Below are positions 8,456 through 16,340 of a stretch of 56,891 nucleotides of DNA, piece by piece. Under the pieces are notes generated by a model. It was not told the DNA's origin. It saw only the letters and a list, made by a program, of their open reading frames with translations, and did not search any database. The translations under genes and the position numbers were made by a program. Origin of the DNA: DATLGB01 sp038258425 (GTDB lineage: Bacteria > Actinomycetota > Thermoleophilia > Solirubrobacterales > Solirubrobacteraceae); contig JBBSPV010000023.1 of NCBI GenBank assembly GCA_038258425.1, positions 1-56,891 on the forward strand. Reading direction: 5' to 3'. Each line of letters starts with the position of its first letter. Position 1 is the first letter of the stretch.

Positions 8456-9532
8456 ATGCGAACCGAAGCCCCCGGCCTGCGCGTCGCGATCACCGGCGCG
8501 ACCGGCAACGTCGGCACGGCGCTCGTGCGCGTCCTGGGCGCCGACGACCGCGTCGCCGAGGTCGTCGGCGTCGCCCGCCGGGTGCCCGGCGAGCCGCTGC
8601 CCAAGACGACCTGGCGTCAGGCGGACGTCGCCACGGGCGACCTGGCCGGGGTCTTCGACGGCGTCGACGCGGTCGTCCACCTCGCCTGGCTCATCCAGCC
8701 CGCGCGGGACGAGGAGACGACCCGGCGGGTCAACGTGGACGGGAGCCGCCGGGTCTTCGAGGCGGCGGCCGCGGCGGGCGTGGGCACGCTCGTGCACGCA
8801 TCCTCCGTCGGCGCCTACTCGCTCGGTCCCAAGGATCGCGCCGTGGACGAGGACTGGCCGACGGACGGCATCGAGACGTCCTTCTACTCGCGCCACAAGG
8901 CCGACGCCGAGCGCGCGCTGGATCGCGTCGAGCGCGAGCACCCGCGCCTGCGGGTGGTACGGCTGCGGCCGGGGCTGATCTTCCAGCGCGAGGCGGCCCA
9001 GGAGATCCGGCGCTACTTCGCCGGCCCGCTGCTGCCCTCGCCGCTCGTGCGGCCGGCCTTCGTGCGGGTCGTCCCGCGGCTGCCGCGCCTGGTCGTCCAG
9101 GGCGTGCATTCCGCCGACGTCGCGGATGCCTACCGCCGGGCCGTGCTCGACGAGAGCGCCCGCGGCGCCTACAACGTCGCCGCCGAACCCGTGCTGGATC
9201 CGGACACGCTCGCCCGCGCCTTCGGCGCCGTGCAGGTGCCGGCCTCGGCCCGCGTGGTCCGCGCCCTCGCCGACTGGACCTACAGGGCACGCCTGCAGCC
9301 GACGCCGCCCGGCTGGCTCGACCTCGCCCTCGGCGTTCCGGTCATGGACGTCTCCCGGATCCGCGACGAGCTCGGCTGGGCGCCGCGGCACTCCGCCCTG
9401 GACGCGCTGAAGGAGCTGCTCGACGGGATGGCCCGCCGTCAAGGGGCCGACACGCCGCCCCTGCGCCCGGACGCGGGCGGCCCGGGTCGCCTCGGCGAGT
9501 TCGTCACCGGGGTCGGCGGGCGCAACCCCTGA
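8456..9532 (+). CDS. NAD-dependent epimerase/dehydratase family protein (extended SDR)
   Basis: 358 residues. The Rossmann glycine motif ITGATGNVGTALVRVL is at residues ~12-27. HASSVGAYSLG supplies the Ser and YSRHK the catalytic Tyr/Lys of the extended SDR family. VHSADVADAYRRAV and AYNVAAEP are typical of the sugar-epimerase-like subgroup. The true start is ATG 8456, which gives a normal N-terminus; longer readings overlap the divergent ferritin-like gene. Substrate is unknown. It stands alone upstream of the sigma factor gene. Confidence 0.85.
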   Translation: MRTEAPGLRVAITGATGNVGTALVRVLGADDRVAEVVGVARRVPGEPLPKTTWRQADVATGDLAGVFDGVDAVVHLAWLIQPARDEETTRRVNVDGSRRVFEAAAAAGVGTLVHASSVGAYSLGPKDRAVDEDWPTDGIETSFYSRHKADAERALDRVEREHPRLRVVRLRPGLIFQREAAQEIRRYFAGPLLPSPLVRPAFVRVVPRLPRLVVQGVHSADVADAYRRAVLDESARGAYNVAAEPVLDPDTLARAFGAVQVPASARVVRALADWTYRARLQPTPPGWLDLALGVPVMDVSRIRDELGWAPRHSALDALKELLDGMARRQGADTPPLRPDAGGPGRLGEFVTGVGGRNP

Positions 9533-9581
9533 CCACGCGGGCGTTTGACCCGCTGCGTGAGCGGCAACACACCCATCACCG

Positions 9582-10436
9582 ATGAGCCCGCGCGACGATC
9601 CCGGTGACGGCGACACGCTGCAGTCCTTTCTCCAGCGGATCGGCGAGTACCGGCTGCTGCGCCCCGAGGAGGAGCTCGCGCTCGCGCGCCGGATCGAGCA
9701 GGGCGACCTCCTCGCCAAGGACCGGATGATCTGCGCGAACCTGCGCCTCGTCGTCTCCGTGGCCCGGCAGTACTCCTCGCGGGCCGCCGCCGGCGTGCCC
9801 TTCGTCGACCTCGTCCAGGAGGGCATGCTCGGGCTCATCCGGGCGGTGGAGAAGTTCGACTGGCGCCGCGGTCACCGCTTCTCGACCTACGCGACGTGGT
9901 GGATCCGCCAGGCCGTCGAGCGCGCACGCGACGGCAAGGGCGACACCATCCGCTTGCCCGTCAACGTCGTCCGCCGCCAGCGCAAGGTCGCCCGGGTCGA
10001 GACGCAGCTGCTGGCCGACCTCGACCGCCCGCCGACCGACGACGAGGTCGCCGCCGCCGCCGAGCTCTCGCTCGACGAGCTGCTCGCCGTGCGCGACGCC
10101 GCCCGGGCTGTCGCGTCGCTGGACCGGCGCCTCGGCGACGGCGCCGACGACGCGGCCTTCGGCGAGCTGCTCGGCGACGACGCGCCGGGGCCGGAGGAGC
10201 TCGCCGACGTCTCCTCGCGCCGCGACGTCCTGCACCACGCCCTCGGCGAGCTGCCCGACCGCGAGCAGCTCGTCGTGCGGCTGCGCTTCGGGCTGACCGG
10301 CGACGACCCGGCGCCGCTGCGCGAGATCGGTCGCCGCCTCGGGCTCACGCCCGAGCGCGTCCGCCAGATCGAGAGCGCCGCGCTGAGCCGGCTCGGGCGG
10401 ATGGCCGAGCTCGCCTCGCTGCGCACCGCGGCCTGA
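9582..10436 (+). CDS. RNA polymerase sigma factor, sigma-70 group 2/3 (RpoD/SigB-like)
   Basis: 284 residues. Region 1.2-like start (LQSFLQRIGEYRLLRPEEE), region 2.1 (MICANLRLVVSVARQYSS), regions 2.3/2.4 (HRFSTYATWWIRQAVERA), region 3 (RLPVNVVRRQRKVARVE) and a region 4.2 helix-turn-helix (TPERVRQIESAALSRLGR) are all present. It lacks the long N-terminal region 1.1 of the primary sigma factor, so it is probably an alternative sigma. The RsbW/STAS pair 1 kb downstream on the other strand makes control by partner switching plausible. Confidence 0.9.
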   Translation: MSPRDDPGDGDTLQSFLQRIGEYRLLRPEEELALARRIEQGDLLAKDRMICANLRLVVSVARQYSSRAAAGVPFVDLVQEGMLGLIRAVEKFDWRRGHRFSTYATWWIRQAVERARDGKGDTIRLPVNVVRRQRKVARVETQLLADLDRPPTDDEVAAAAELSLDELLAVRDAARAVASLDRRLGDGADDAAFGELLGDDAPGPEELADVSSRRDVLHHALGELPDREQLVVRLRFGLTGDDPAPLREIGRRLGLTPERVRQIESAALSRLGRMAELASLRTAA

Positions 10437-10442
10437 CCGGGC

Positions 10443-11402
10443 GTGAGCGCGCTCAGCGAGACGATCGCCGCCCAGGGCGACCTGCTCGACGCCGTGCTCG
10501 GCGCCGACGTCCACGCCGGCGCAGATCGCCTGGACGGGGCGTGCCGGCTCTGGTTCGTGGGCACCGGGACGAGCCAGCACGCCGCCGAGCTCGGCGCGTG
10601 GATGTTCCGGGTGGGGGAGCGCGAGGTGCACGCGGTCTCGGGCGCCGAGTTCGCCTGGAGGGCCGAGCCGCTCGGGCCTGACGACGCCGTGGTGGTCATC
10701 TCCCACACCGGGGAGACGGCCTTCGCCCAGCGTGCGCGCCGCGAGGCGCTCGGGTCCGGCGCCCGGGTGGTGTCGATCACGGGTCAGGGATGCGGCTGGC
10801 CGGAGGCGGTCGAGACGGTGGCGCGCGAGCGCTCGGAGACCTACACGGCCAGCTACTCGGCGGCGCTCGTGGTCCTCGCCCGTCTGGCCGCGCAGGTGGG
10901 GGCGTCGAGCTTCGCCGCGACCGACCTGGCCGCGCTGCCCGACCGCGTCCGCACGGCGGCGCGGGAGGGCGGCGCGCTGCTCGGGTCTCCGCCCGAGCGC
11001 CTGCTCGTGCTCACCGGCGCCGGCCCCGCCGCGGTGACGGCGCGCGAAGGTGCCCTGAAGCTGCGCGAGGCCGCCCGGCTGCCGGCCGAGGGCTACGAGG
11101 CCGAATACCTGCTGCACGGGTCGGCAGTGCCGCTCGGCCCGGGGGACGCGCTGCTGGCGATCCAGCCGGCGGACGATCGCTTCGGCCTGGTGGCGGCCGT
11201 CGGGGAAGCGGCGGCCGGGGCCGGGGTGGCGGTGCACACGGTGCACGAGCCGCCCGGCCTGGACCCCGTGCTCGCGCAGATCCCGCTCACGGTCCGCCTG
11301 CAGGCGCTCGCGTCCCGCCTGGCCGACGAGCGGGGAGTCGATCCGGACACCGTGATCACCGGCAGCTGGGCGGCCGACGCCCTCTGGCGGGCCGGCGCCT
11401 GA
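10443..11402 (+). CDS. SIS-domain sugar isomerase-like protein (GlmS isomerase-half homologue)
   Basis: 319 residues with two SIS domains: GTGTSQHAAELGAWMF and SHTGETAFAQRA in the first; TGAGPAAVTAREGALKLREA and LLHGSAVPL in the second. This matches the isomerase half of glucosamine-6-phosphate synthase or an AgaS/FrlB-type deglycase. The glutamine amidotransferase domain of GlmS is absent, so it is not a full GlmS. GTG start at 10443, six bases after the sigma factor stop, suggests co-transcription. Confidence 0.82.
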   Translation: MSALSETIAAQGDLLDAVLGADVHAGADRLDGACRLWFVGTGTSQHAAELGAWMFRVGEREVHAVSGAEFAWRAEPLGPDDAVVVISHTGETAFAQRARREALGSGARVVSITGQGCGWPEAVETVARERSETYTASYSAALVVLARLAAQVGASSFAATDLAALPDRVRTAAREGGALLGSPPERLLVLTGAGPAAVTAREGALKLREAARLPAEGYEAEYLLHGSAVPLGPGDALLAIQPADDRFGLVAAVGEAAAGAGVAVHTVHEPPGLDPVLAQIPLTVRLQALASRLADERGVDPDTVITGSWAADALWRAGA

Positions 11403-11403
11403 C

Positions 11404-11904
11404 TCAGCCGGCGGGGTCGGGCTCGTCGAGGGTCCAGCGCCCGCTCGGCCCCGGACCGCCCGTGATCGGGTTCTCCGCTGCGGGATCGGCCGCGCGCTCG
11501 TAGTTGAAGGCCATGGAGACCTCCGTGCCGTCGCCCGGGCCGCCGCGCACCTCGAACTCGTCCGAGAGGGCGGCGATCAGGGGGAGGCCGAGGCCGAGGG
11601 CCGCGGTCGGCGCATGGGTGTCCTGCCCGTCCTCGCGCGGCTGCATCCCGATGCCGGCGTCGCGCACGACGACGGTCAGGGCCGCGTCGTCGGCGAACAT
11701 GTCGACCTCGAGGCGACCGTCGTGTCCGGGCTCGTAGGCGTGGACCACGGCGTTGGTGCACGCCTCCGTGACCGCCATCTTGGCGTCGGAGAGCACCGTG
11801 CCGTCCAGGGCCAGGCCGTCGGCGACGCCGACGAGGGCCTGGCGGACCACGCCGACGCCCTCCGGACGGGCCGGGAGGTCGAGCCGCACCACGGGCGCGT
11901 CCAT
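11404..11904 (-). CDS. Anti-sigma factor, RsbW-like serine kinase (HATPase)
   Basis: 166 residues, GHKL ATPase fold. The N-box is in AVTEACTNAVVHAYEPGH, the G1 box in DAGIGM, the G2 box in GLGLPLIAALSDEFEV. RsbW-type kinases hold a sigma factor and phosphorylate a STAS antagonist. The partner STAS gene lies directly upstream and overlaps by one base (TGATG), so they form an operon. A ~30-residue acidic/proline-rich tail after the ATPase domain is unusual. The target may be the sigma factor at 9582-10436 (inference from proximity). Confidence 0.85.
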   Translation of the reverse strand: MDAPVVRLDLPARPEGVGVVRQALVGVADGLALDGTVLSDAKMAVTEACTNAVVHAYEPGHDGRLEVDMFADDAALTVVVRDAGIGMQPREDGQDTHAPTAALGLGLPLIAALSDEFEVRGGPGDGTEVSMAFNYERAADPAAENPITGGPGPSGRWTLDEPDPAG

Positions 11905-12278
11905 CAGGCGTCCGCCGGCGCGGCGCGGGCGGACTCGAGCGCCTCGCCGGCCGAGCGGACGACGGGGAAGACCGGCACGAGGCCGGTGATCTCGAGGATG
12001 CGCTGGACCCCGGCCTCCGGCTCCTCGCCGAGGTTGACCACGAAGTTCACGCCGGACTCGAGCGCCTGCCGGCGCGCCTCGAGCAGGGCGCCGAGGATCG
12101 AGGAGTCCAGGAACGTCGAGCCCGACAGGTCGGCGACGAGGCCGACGGGCCGCTGGCCGAGCGCCTCGTCGAGCTGGTCGCGGAGCTTGGGGGCGGTGTA
12201 GATGTCGTGCTCGCCGCGGATGACGACGAGCAGCACGTCTCCGTGACGGGCGTCCAGGGCGATGGTCCGGGCGTCCAT
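11904..12278 (-). CDS. STAS-domain anti-sigma factor antagonist (RsbV-like)
   Basis: 124 residues. One STAS domain with the phosphorylation loop TFLDSSILGAL; Ser59 or Ser60 is the likely phospho-acceptor of the adjacent RsbW-like kinase. VVIRGEHDIYTAPKLRDQLD is the usual beta-alpha start. When dephosphorylated such proteins bind the kinase and free the sigma factor. On the minus strand TAGGCC lies about 10 bases before the ATG and may be a -10 element. Confidence 0.86.
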   Translation of the reverse strand: MDARTIALDARHGDVLLVVIRGEHDIYTAPKLRDQLDEALGQRPVGLVADLSGSTFLDSSILGALLEARRQALESGVNFVVNLGEEPEAGVQRILEITGLVPVFPVVRSAGEALESARAAPADA

Positions 12279-12329
12279 GGGCGAGCTTGGCCTACCCGCA
12301 GCGGTCGCCGTCTAACGTGACGTGCGTCC

Positions 12330-13769
12330 ATGCCAGGCGGCGACGAGCTCTCGTCCTACCGCGCGAAGCGCGACTTCGCGAGCACGCCCGAGCCGGCCGG
12401 CTCGGCGGCGGCCGACGGCGCCGGCGCGCCGCGCTTCGTCGTCCAGGAGCACCACGCCTCGAGCCTGCACTGGGACCTGCGCCTCGAGCACGATGGCGCG
12501 CTGGCCTCCTGGGCCGTGCCCAAGGGCATCCCGGCCGATCCGCGCCGCAACCATCTCGCGGTGCGCACGGAGGACCACCCGCTGGAGTACCTCGAGTTCC
12601 ACGGGGAGATCCCCGCCGGCAGCTACGGGGCGGGGACGATGACCGTCTGGGACCGCGGGACCTTCGAGGTCCACAAGTGGCGTGACGCGGAGGTCATGGT
12701 CACGCTCCACGGCGAGCGGGTGCAGGGCCGCCACGTGCTGTTCCGGACGGGCGGCAAGAACTGGATGATCCACCGGATGGACCCGCCGGCGGACCCGGGG
12801 CGCGAGCCGATGCCCGAGACGCTGGCGCCCATGCTCGCCCGCTCGGGGTCGCTGCCGCGCGACGGCTCGGGGTGGGCGTACGAGATCAAGTGGGACGGCG
12901 TGCGCGCGCTCGCCTTCTGCGCCGGCGGCCGGGTCGCGCTGCGCAGCCGCAGCGGCCGGGTGATCACCCCGCAGTACCCGGAGCTGCGGGGGCTCGCGGA
13001 GCCGCTCGGCACCACGGAGGCGATCCTCGACGGCGAGGTCGTCGCCTTCGACGCCGACGGCAAGCCGAGCTTCCAGGCGCTGCAGGGGCGGATGCACGTC
13101 TCCAGCGAGGCCCAGGTGCGGCGCCTGGCCGCCTCGACGCCCGTCGCCTACGTCGCCTTCGACGTGCTCTGGCGCGACGGGCGCCCGCTGCTCGACGAGC
13201 CCTACGAGGCGCGCCGGGACGCCCTGGAGGCGCTCGGTCTCGCCGGCGACCACGTCCAGGTGCCCAAACACCACCTCGGGGACGGGGAGGCGCTGCTGGA
13301 GGCCACGCGCCGCGCCGGCCTCGAGGGCGTCATGGCCAAGCGGCTCGGCTCGGTCTACGTCCCGGGCCGGCGCACGACGGACTGGGTGAAGGTCAAGAAC
13401 GTGCGCCGGGCGTCCGTGGTGGTCGGCGGCTGGATGCCGGGGGAGGGCGGCCGCAGCGGCCGGCTCGGCGCGCTCTGCGTCGGCTTCCACGCCGAGGAGG
13501 GCGGGCTGCGCTACGCCGGCCGAGTGGGGACGGGATTCACCGAGACCGAGCTCGAGCGCCTCGGCGGCCTGCTCGCGCCGCTGGCGGCCGATGCGTCGCC
13601 CTTCACCGGCCGCCAGCCGCCGCGCCAGGCGCGCTGGGTGCGGCCGGAGCTCGTCGCCGAGGTCGAGTTCGCGCAGTGGACGCAGTCCCACACCCTGCGC
13701 GCGCCGTCCTACAAGGGCCTGCGCGACGACGTGGACGCGCGGCAGGTGGGCTTCGACCCGGGGGCGTAG
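12330..13769 (+). CDS. ligD: LigD-type ATP-dependent DNA ligase with 3'-phosphoesterase domain
   Basis: 479 residues. Residues ~35-150 form the 3'-phosphoesterase domain (EHHASSLHWDLRLEHDG, GSYGAGTMTVWDRG). Residues ~165-475 form an ATP-dependent ligase: nucleotidyl-transfer Lys187 in YEIKWDGVRA, LDGEVVAFD (motif III), EGVMAKR (IV), DWVKVK (V), then an OB domain. The polymerase domain found in mycobacterial LigD is missing and is encoded separately at 26739-27650; Ku is at 23732-24601. Together they would perform bacterial non-homologous end joining. Confidence 0.93.
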   Translation: MPGGDELSSYRAKRDFASTPEPAGSAAADGAGAPRFVVQEHHASSLHWDLRLEHDGALASWAVPKGIPADPRRNHLAVRTEDHPLEYLEFHGEIPAGSYGAGTMTVWDRGTFEVHKWRDAEVMVTLHGERVQGRHVLFRTGGKNWMIHRMDPPADPGREPMPETLAPMLARSGSLPRDGSGWAYEIKWDGVRALAFCAGGRVALRSRSGRVITPQYPELRGLAEPLGTTEAILDGEVVAFDADGKPSFQALQGRMHVSSEAQVRRLAASTPVAYVAFDVLWRDGRPLLDEPYEARRDALEALGLAGDHVQVPKHHLGDGEALLEATRRAGLEGVMAKRLGSVYVPGRRTTDWVKVKNVRRASVVVGGWMPGEGGRSGRLGALCVGFHAEEGGLRYAGRVGTGFTETELERLGGLLAPLAADASPFTGRQPPRQARWVRPELVAEVEFAQWTQSHTLRAPSYKGLRDDVDARQVGFDPGA

Positions 13770-13833
13770 CGGGTCGGCGGGACACGGAGGCCTCGACGTG
13801 CTCGGGCGGATACCAGCCGGCCCGGCGCGTGCG

Positions 13834-14052
13834 TCACTCGCGACGGCCGCGGACGGGCGCCGGCCGGCGCCAGGCGACGGCGAGCGCCACGGCCCAGACC
13901 ACGCCGGCGACCAGCAGCAACTCGGCGTAGGGCGAGGCGTCCTTCCCGCGGACGAGCTGGACGACGACCGCGACGAGCAGGACGAGCGACAGGGCGTTGC
14001 CGATGGCGCGCTCGGCGGCGTGCTCGGCACGGGTGCGGCGTTCGCTGCGCAT
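13834..14052 (-). CDS. Small two-helix membrane protein
   Basis: 72 residues with a basic N-terminus and C-terminus and two hydrophobic helices (ALSLVLLVAVVVQLV and LLLVAGVVWAVALAVAW) joined by a short charged loop. No family recognised. The base composition and hydrophobicity pattern look like a real protein rather than an antisense shadow, and it overlaps no better candidate. Start ATG 14052 has no strong Shine-Dalgarno. Confidence 0.55.
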   Translation of the reverse strand: MRSERRTRAEHAAERAIGNALSLVLLVAVVVQLVRGKDASPYAELLLVAGVVWAVALAVAWRRPAPVRGRRE

Positions 14053-14187
14053 GCGGCGCAGGATGGCGCAGATCTCGAGGCGTTACGCGCCAGCTGCCCC
14101 ACCAGGGGAAGGCGAAGTCGGGTTCGTGTCGCCGGGCGACCGAGACTCGCCTTTAGGTCGCGGCGCCCGCTGCGTCAAGCTCGCCGC

Positions 14188-14544
14188 ATGGACAAGATCA
14201 ACCTGGCCGAGAAGCTCGAGCGACTCGACGCGCCCTACGTCCCCGGGATCGTGGGCTACCTCAACGACTACAAGCTGATGGTGGTCAAGCTCCATGGCGA
14301 GTTCACCTGGCACAAGCACGACGAGACGGATGACTTCTTCCTCGTCCTGCACGGACACGTGACGATCCAGCTGCGCGAGCGTGACGTCGAGCTCGAGGCG
14401 GGGGAGTTGTTCGTCGTGCCCCGCGGCGTGGAGCACTGCCCGAAGGCCGACGAGGAGGCGCACGTGCTGTTGATCGAACCGCGTGACACCGTCAACACCG
14501 GGGACGCGGGCGGTGACCGCACCGCCGAGCCGGTCGAGCTCTAG
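14188..14544 (+). CDS. Small cupin-domain protein
   Basis: 118 residues. The cupin metal motif is seen as HGEFTWHKHDETDDFFLVLH (H-x-H-x4-D/E-x-F) followed by GELFVVPRGVEHCPKADE (second His). Most such single-domain proteins have unknown ligands. ATG 14188 gives the usual N-terminus MDKINLAEKLERLDAPY. The gene converges on the TetR gene with a 4-base overlap of their ends. Confidence 0.82.
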   Translation: MDKINLAEKLERLDAPYVPGIVGYLNDYKLMVVKLHGEFTWHKHDETDDFFLVLHGHVTIQLRERDVELEAGELFVVPRGVEHCPKADEEAHVLLIEPRDTVNTGDAGGDRTAEPVEL

Positions 14545-15149
14545 GCCCGCACGCCGTCGAGCAGGACGTCGCAGAAGCGCTGGGCGACGTCGGCCGCGGT
14601 CAGCCGGCCGGCGGGGTCGAACCACGCAGGCAGCTGGTTGACCATGCCGAGGAAGGCGAGCACGACGACGCCGCGGTCGCCCGTGGCGAACTGGCCGGTC
14701 TGGTCGCCGCGCTCGAAGATGCCCTCCAGCAGCGCCTCGAACTCCCGCCGCGCCGCCACGACCTCCGCCCACCGCGGGTCGGACTCCACCGTCCGCCGCT
14801 CGGCCGCGAAGACCGTCATGTGGTCGCGGTGCTCGCCGACGTGCTCGACCCACAGACGGGTGACCTCGCGCAGCTGCGCCTCCGGATCCTCGAGGCGCTC
14901 GACGACGTCGCGCGCCGCCTCGAGCAGCGGGTCGAGCAGCTCGCGCTGGACGGCGATGAGCAGGTCCGCCTTGCCGTCGATGTAGTGGTAGAGGCCGCCG
15001 CGGGTCAGGCCGGTGGCCGCGAGCAGAGCCTCGATCGACGTCGCGTGGTAGCCCGAGGCCGCGAACAGCGAGGCCGCGGTGTCGACGACCTCCTGCAGCC
15101 GGGCGTCGTAGCGGCGGCGCGAGCCGGGGCGGGTCGGGGGCGACGGCAC
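14541..15149 (-). CDS. TetR family regulator of the adjacent acyl-CoA/MCC operon
   Basis: 202 residues. N-terminal TetR helix-turn-helix: VVDTAASLFAASGYHATSIE, then LLAATGLTRGGLYHYIDGKA. The remainder is the alpha-helical ligand domain. It is divergent from the acyl-CoA dehydrogenase gene with a 14-base inverted repeat in between, the arrangement of fatty-acid/branched-chain degradation repressors that respond to acyl-CoA (family knowledge; ligand inferred). The GTG start at 15149 lies six bases after TATGGT on the minus strand, suggesting a leaderless message. Confidence 0.88.
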   Translation of the reverse strand: MPSPPTRPGSRRRYDARLQEVVDTAASLFAASGYHATSIEALLAATGLTRGGLYHYIDGKADLLIAVQRELLDPLLEAARDVVERLEDPEAQLREVTRLWVEHVGEHRDHMTVFAAERRTVESDPRWAEVVAARREFEALLEGIFERGDQTGQFATGDRGVVVLAFLGMVNQLPAWFDPAGRLTAADVAQRFCDVLLDGVRA

Positions 15150-15155
15150 CGGCCG

Positions 15156-15199
15156 ACCATACCGGCGCCGCTTGACAAAGACCGAACGATCGGTATGAA
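15156..15199. promoter_or_regulatory. Divergent promoters with TetR operator
   Basis: Rightward: -35 TTGACA (15172-15177), 16-base spacer, -10 TATGAA (15194-15199), then 7 bases to ATG 15207. Leftward: -10 TATGGT (minus strand, 15161-15156), then 6 bases to GTG 15149. An inverted repeat ACCGA-ACGA-TCGGT (15181-15194) fills the spacer of the rightward promoter, where a bound TetR dimer would block it. Confidence 0.75.
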
Positions 15200-15206
15200 C
15201 TCAGAC

Positions 15207-16340
15207 ATGGACTTCGACCTGCCGGCCGAGCACGAGCTGATCCGCCGCACGGCGCGCGAGTTCGCGGAGGGCGAGGTGGCGCCGGAGGCCGAGCGGCTCG
15301 ACCGCGAGAAGGCCTTCCCGTACGACCTCGTCGCCCAGCTCGGCGAGCTCGGCTTCATGGGCATCCCCTTCCCGGAGGACGTCGGCGGCGCCGGCGGCGA
15401 CACGCTGGCCTACGCGCTCGTCGTCGAGGAGCTGACGCGCGTGGACTCCTCCGTGGCCATCACCATGTGCGCCCACACGTCGCTCGGGGTCCAGCCCATC
15501 CATCTCTACGGCTCCGACGCGCAGCGGGAGCGCTACCTGCCCGACCTGTGCGCCGGCCGCAAGCTCGGGGCGTTCGGGCTCACGGAGCCCGACGCGGGGT
15601 CCGACGCCGGCAACGTCCGCACCCGGGCCGCGCTCGACGATGACGGCTGGGTCATCCACGGGGCCAAGCAGTTCATCACCAACGCCGGCACGGACATCTC
15701 CGGCCACGTCGCCATCACGGCCCGGACGGGCGAGGGAGAGATCTCCAACCTCATCGTCGAGCGCGGCACGCCGGGCTACGAGCCGGGCGAGCCGTACCGC
15801 AAGATGGGCTGGAACGCCTCCGACACGCGGCCGCTGAGCTTCGACGGCTGCCGGGTGGAGCCCGACGCGCTGCTCGGCCCGCGTGGCGGCGGGCTCAAGC
15901 AGTTCCTGCACATCCTCGATATCGGCCGCATCGGCGTGGCCGCCATGGGCGTCGGCCTCGCCCAGGGGGCGCTGGACCAGGCCCTGGCCTACGCGAAGGA
16001 GCGCCGGGCCTTCGGCCGGCCGATCTCGACCTTTCAGGCCATCCAGGGCAAGCTCGCCGACATGGCCACGGAGATCGAGGCGGCGCGGCTGCTCACGTAC
16101 AAGGCCGCCCGCCTCAAGGACGCCGGCCGGCCCTTCACCCTCACCGCCGCGCAGGCGAAGCTCAAGACGGGCCGGCTCGCGGTCCGCTGCGCCGAGGAGG
16201 CGGTCCAGATCCACGGCGGCTACGGCTACATCGAGGAGTACCCGGTCTGCCGCATGTACCGGGACGCGAAGATCCTCACCATCGGCGAGGGTACGGACGA
16301 GATCCAGCAGCTGGTGATCGCGCGGGCGCTGGGTGCATGA
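15207..16340 (+). CDS. Acyl-CoA dehydrogenase (branched/short-chain, isovaleryl-CoA candidate)
   Basis: 377 residues from ATG 15207; an in-frame ATG at 15195 overlaps the predicted -10 box, so 15207 is preferred. MDFDLPAEHELIRRTAREF is a standard ACAD start. FGLTEPDAGSDAGNVRT and FITNAGTD bind FAD/substrate, ERRAFGRPIS and EEAVQIHGGYGYIEEYPVCR follow. IGEGTDEIQQLVIAR retains the Glu used as base by short/medium-chain enzymes, whereas isovaleryl-CoA dehydrogenase has a small residue there, so specificity is not settled. The following MCC genes suggest leucine/isovalerate breakdown. Confidence 0.88.
   Translation: MDFDLPAEHELIRRTAREFAEGEVAPEAERLDREKAFPYDLVAQLGELGFMGIPFPEDVGGAGGDTLAYALVVEELTRVDSSVAITMCAHTSLGVQPIHLYGSDAQRERYLPDLCAGRKLGAFGLTEPDAGSDAGNVRTRAALDDDGWVIHGAKQFITNAGTDISGHVAITARTGEGEISNLIVERGTPGYEPGEPYRKMGWNASDTRPLSFDGCRVEPDALLGPRGGGLKQFLHILDIGRIGVAAMGVGLAQGALDQALAYAKERRAFGRPISTFQAIQGKLADMATEIEAARLLTYKAARLKDAGRPFTLTAAQAKLKTGRLAVRCAEEAVQIHGGYGYIEEYPVCRMYRDAKILTIGEGTDEIQQLVIARALGA

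Noticed and set aside
10443..11402. Full glucosamine-6-phosphate synthase (GlmS)
   Set aside because: Only the two SIS domains are present; the N-terminal glutaminase with its Cys is absent.
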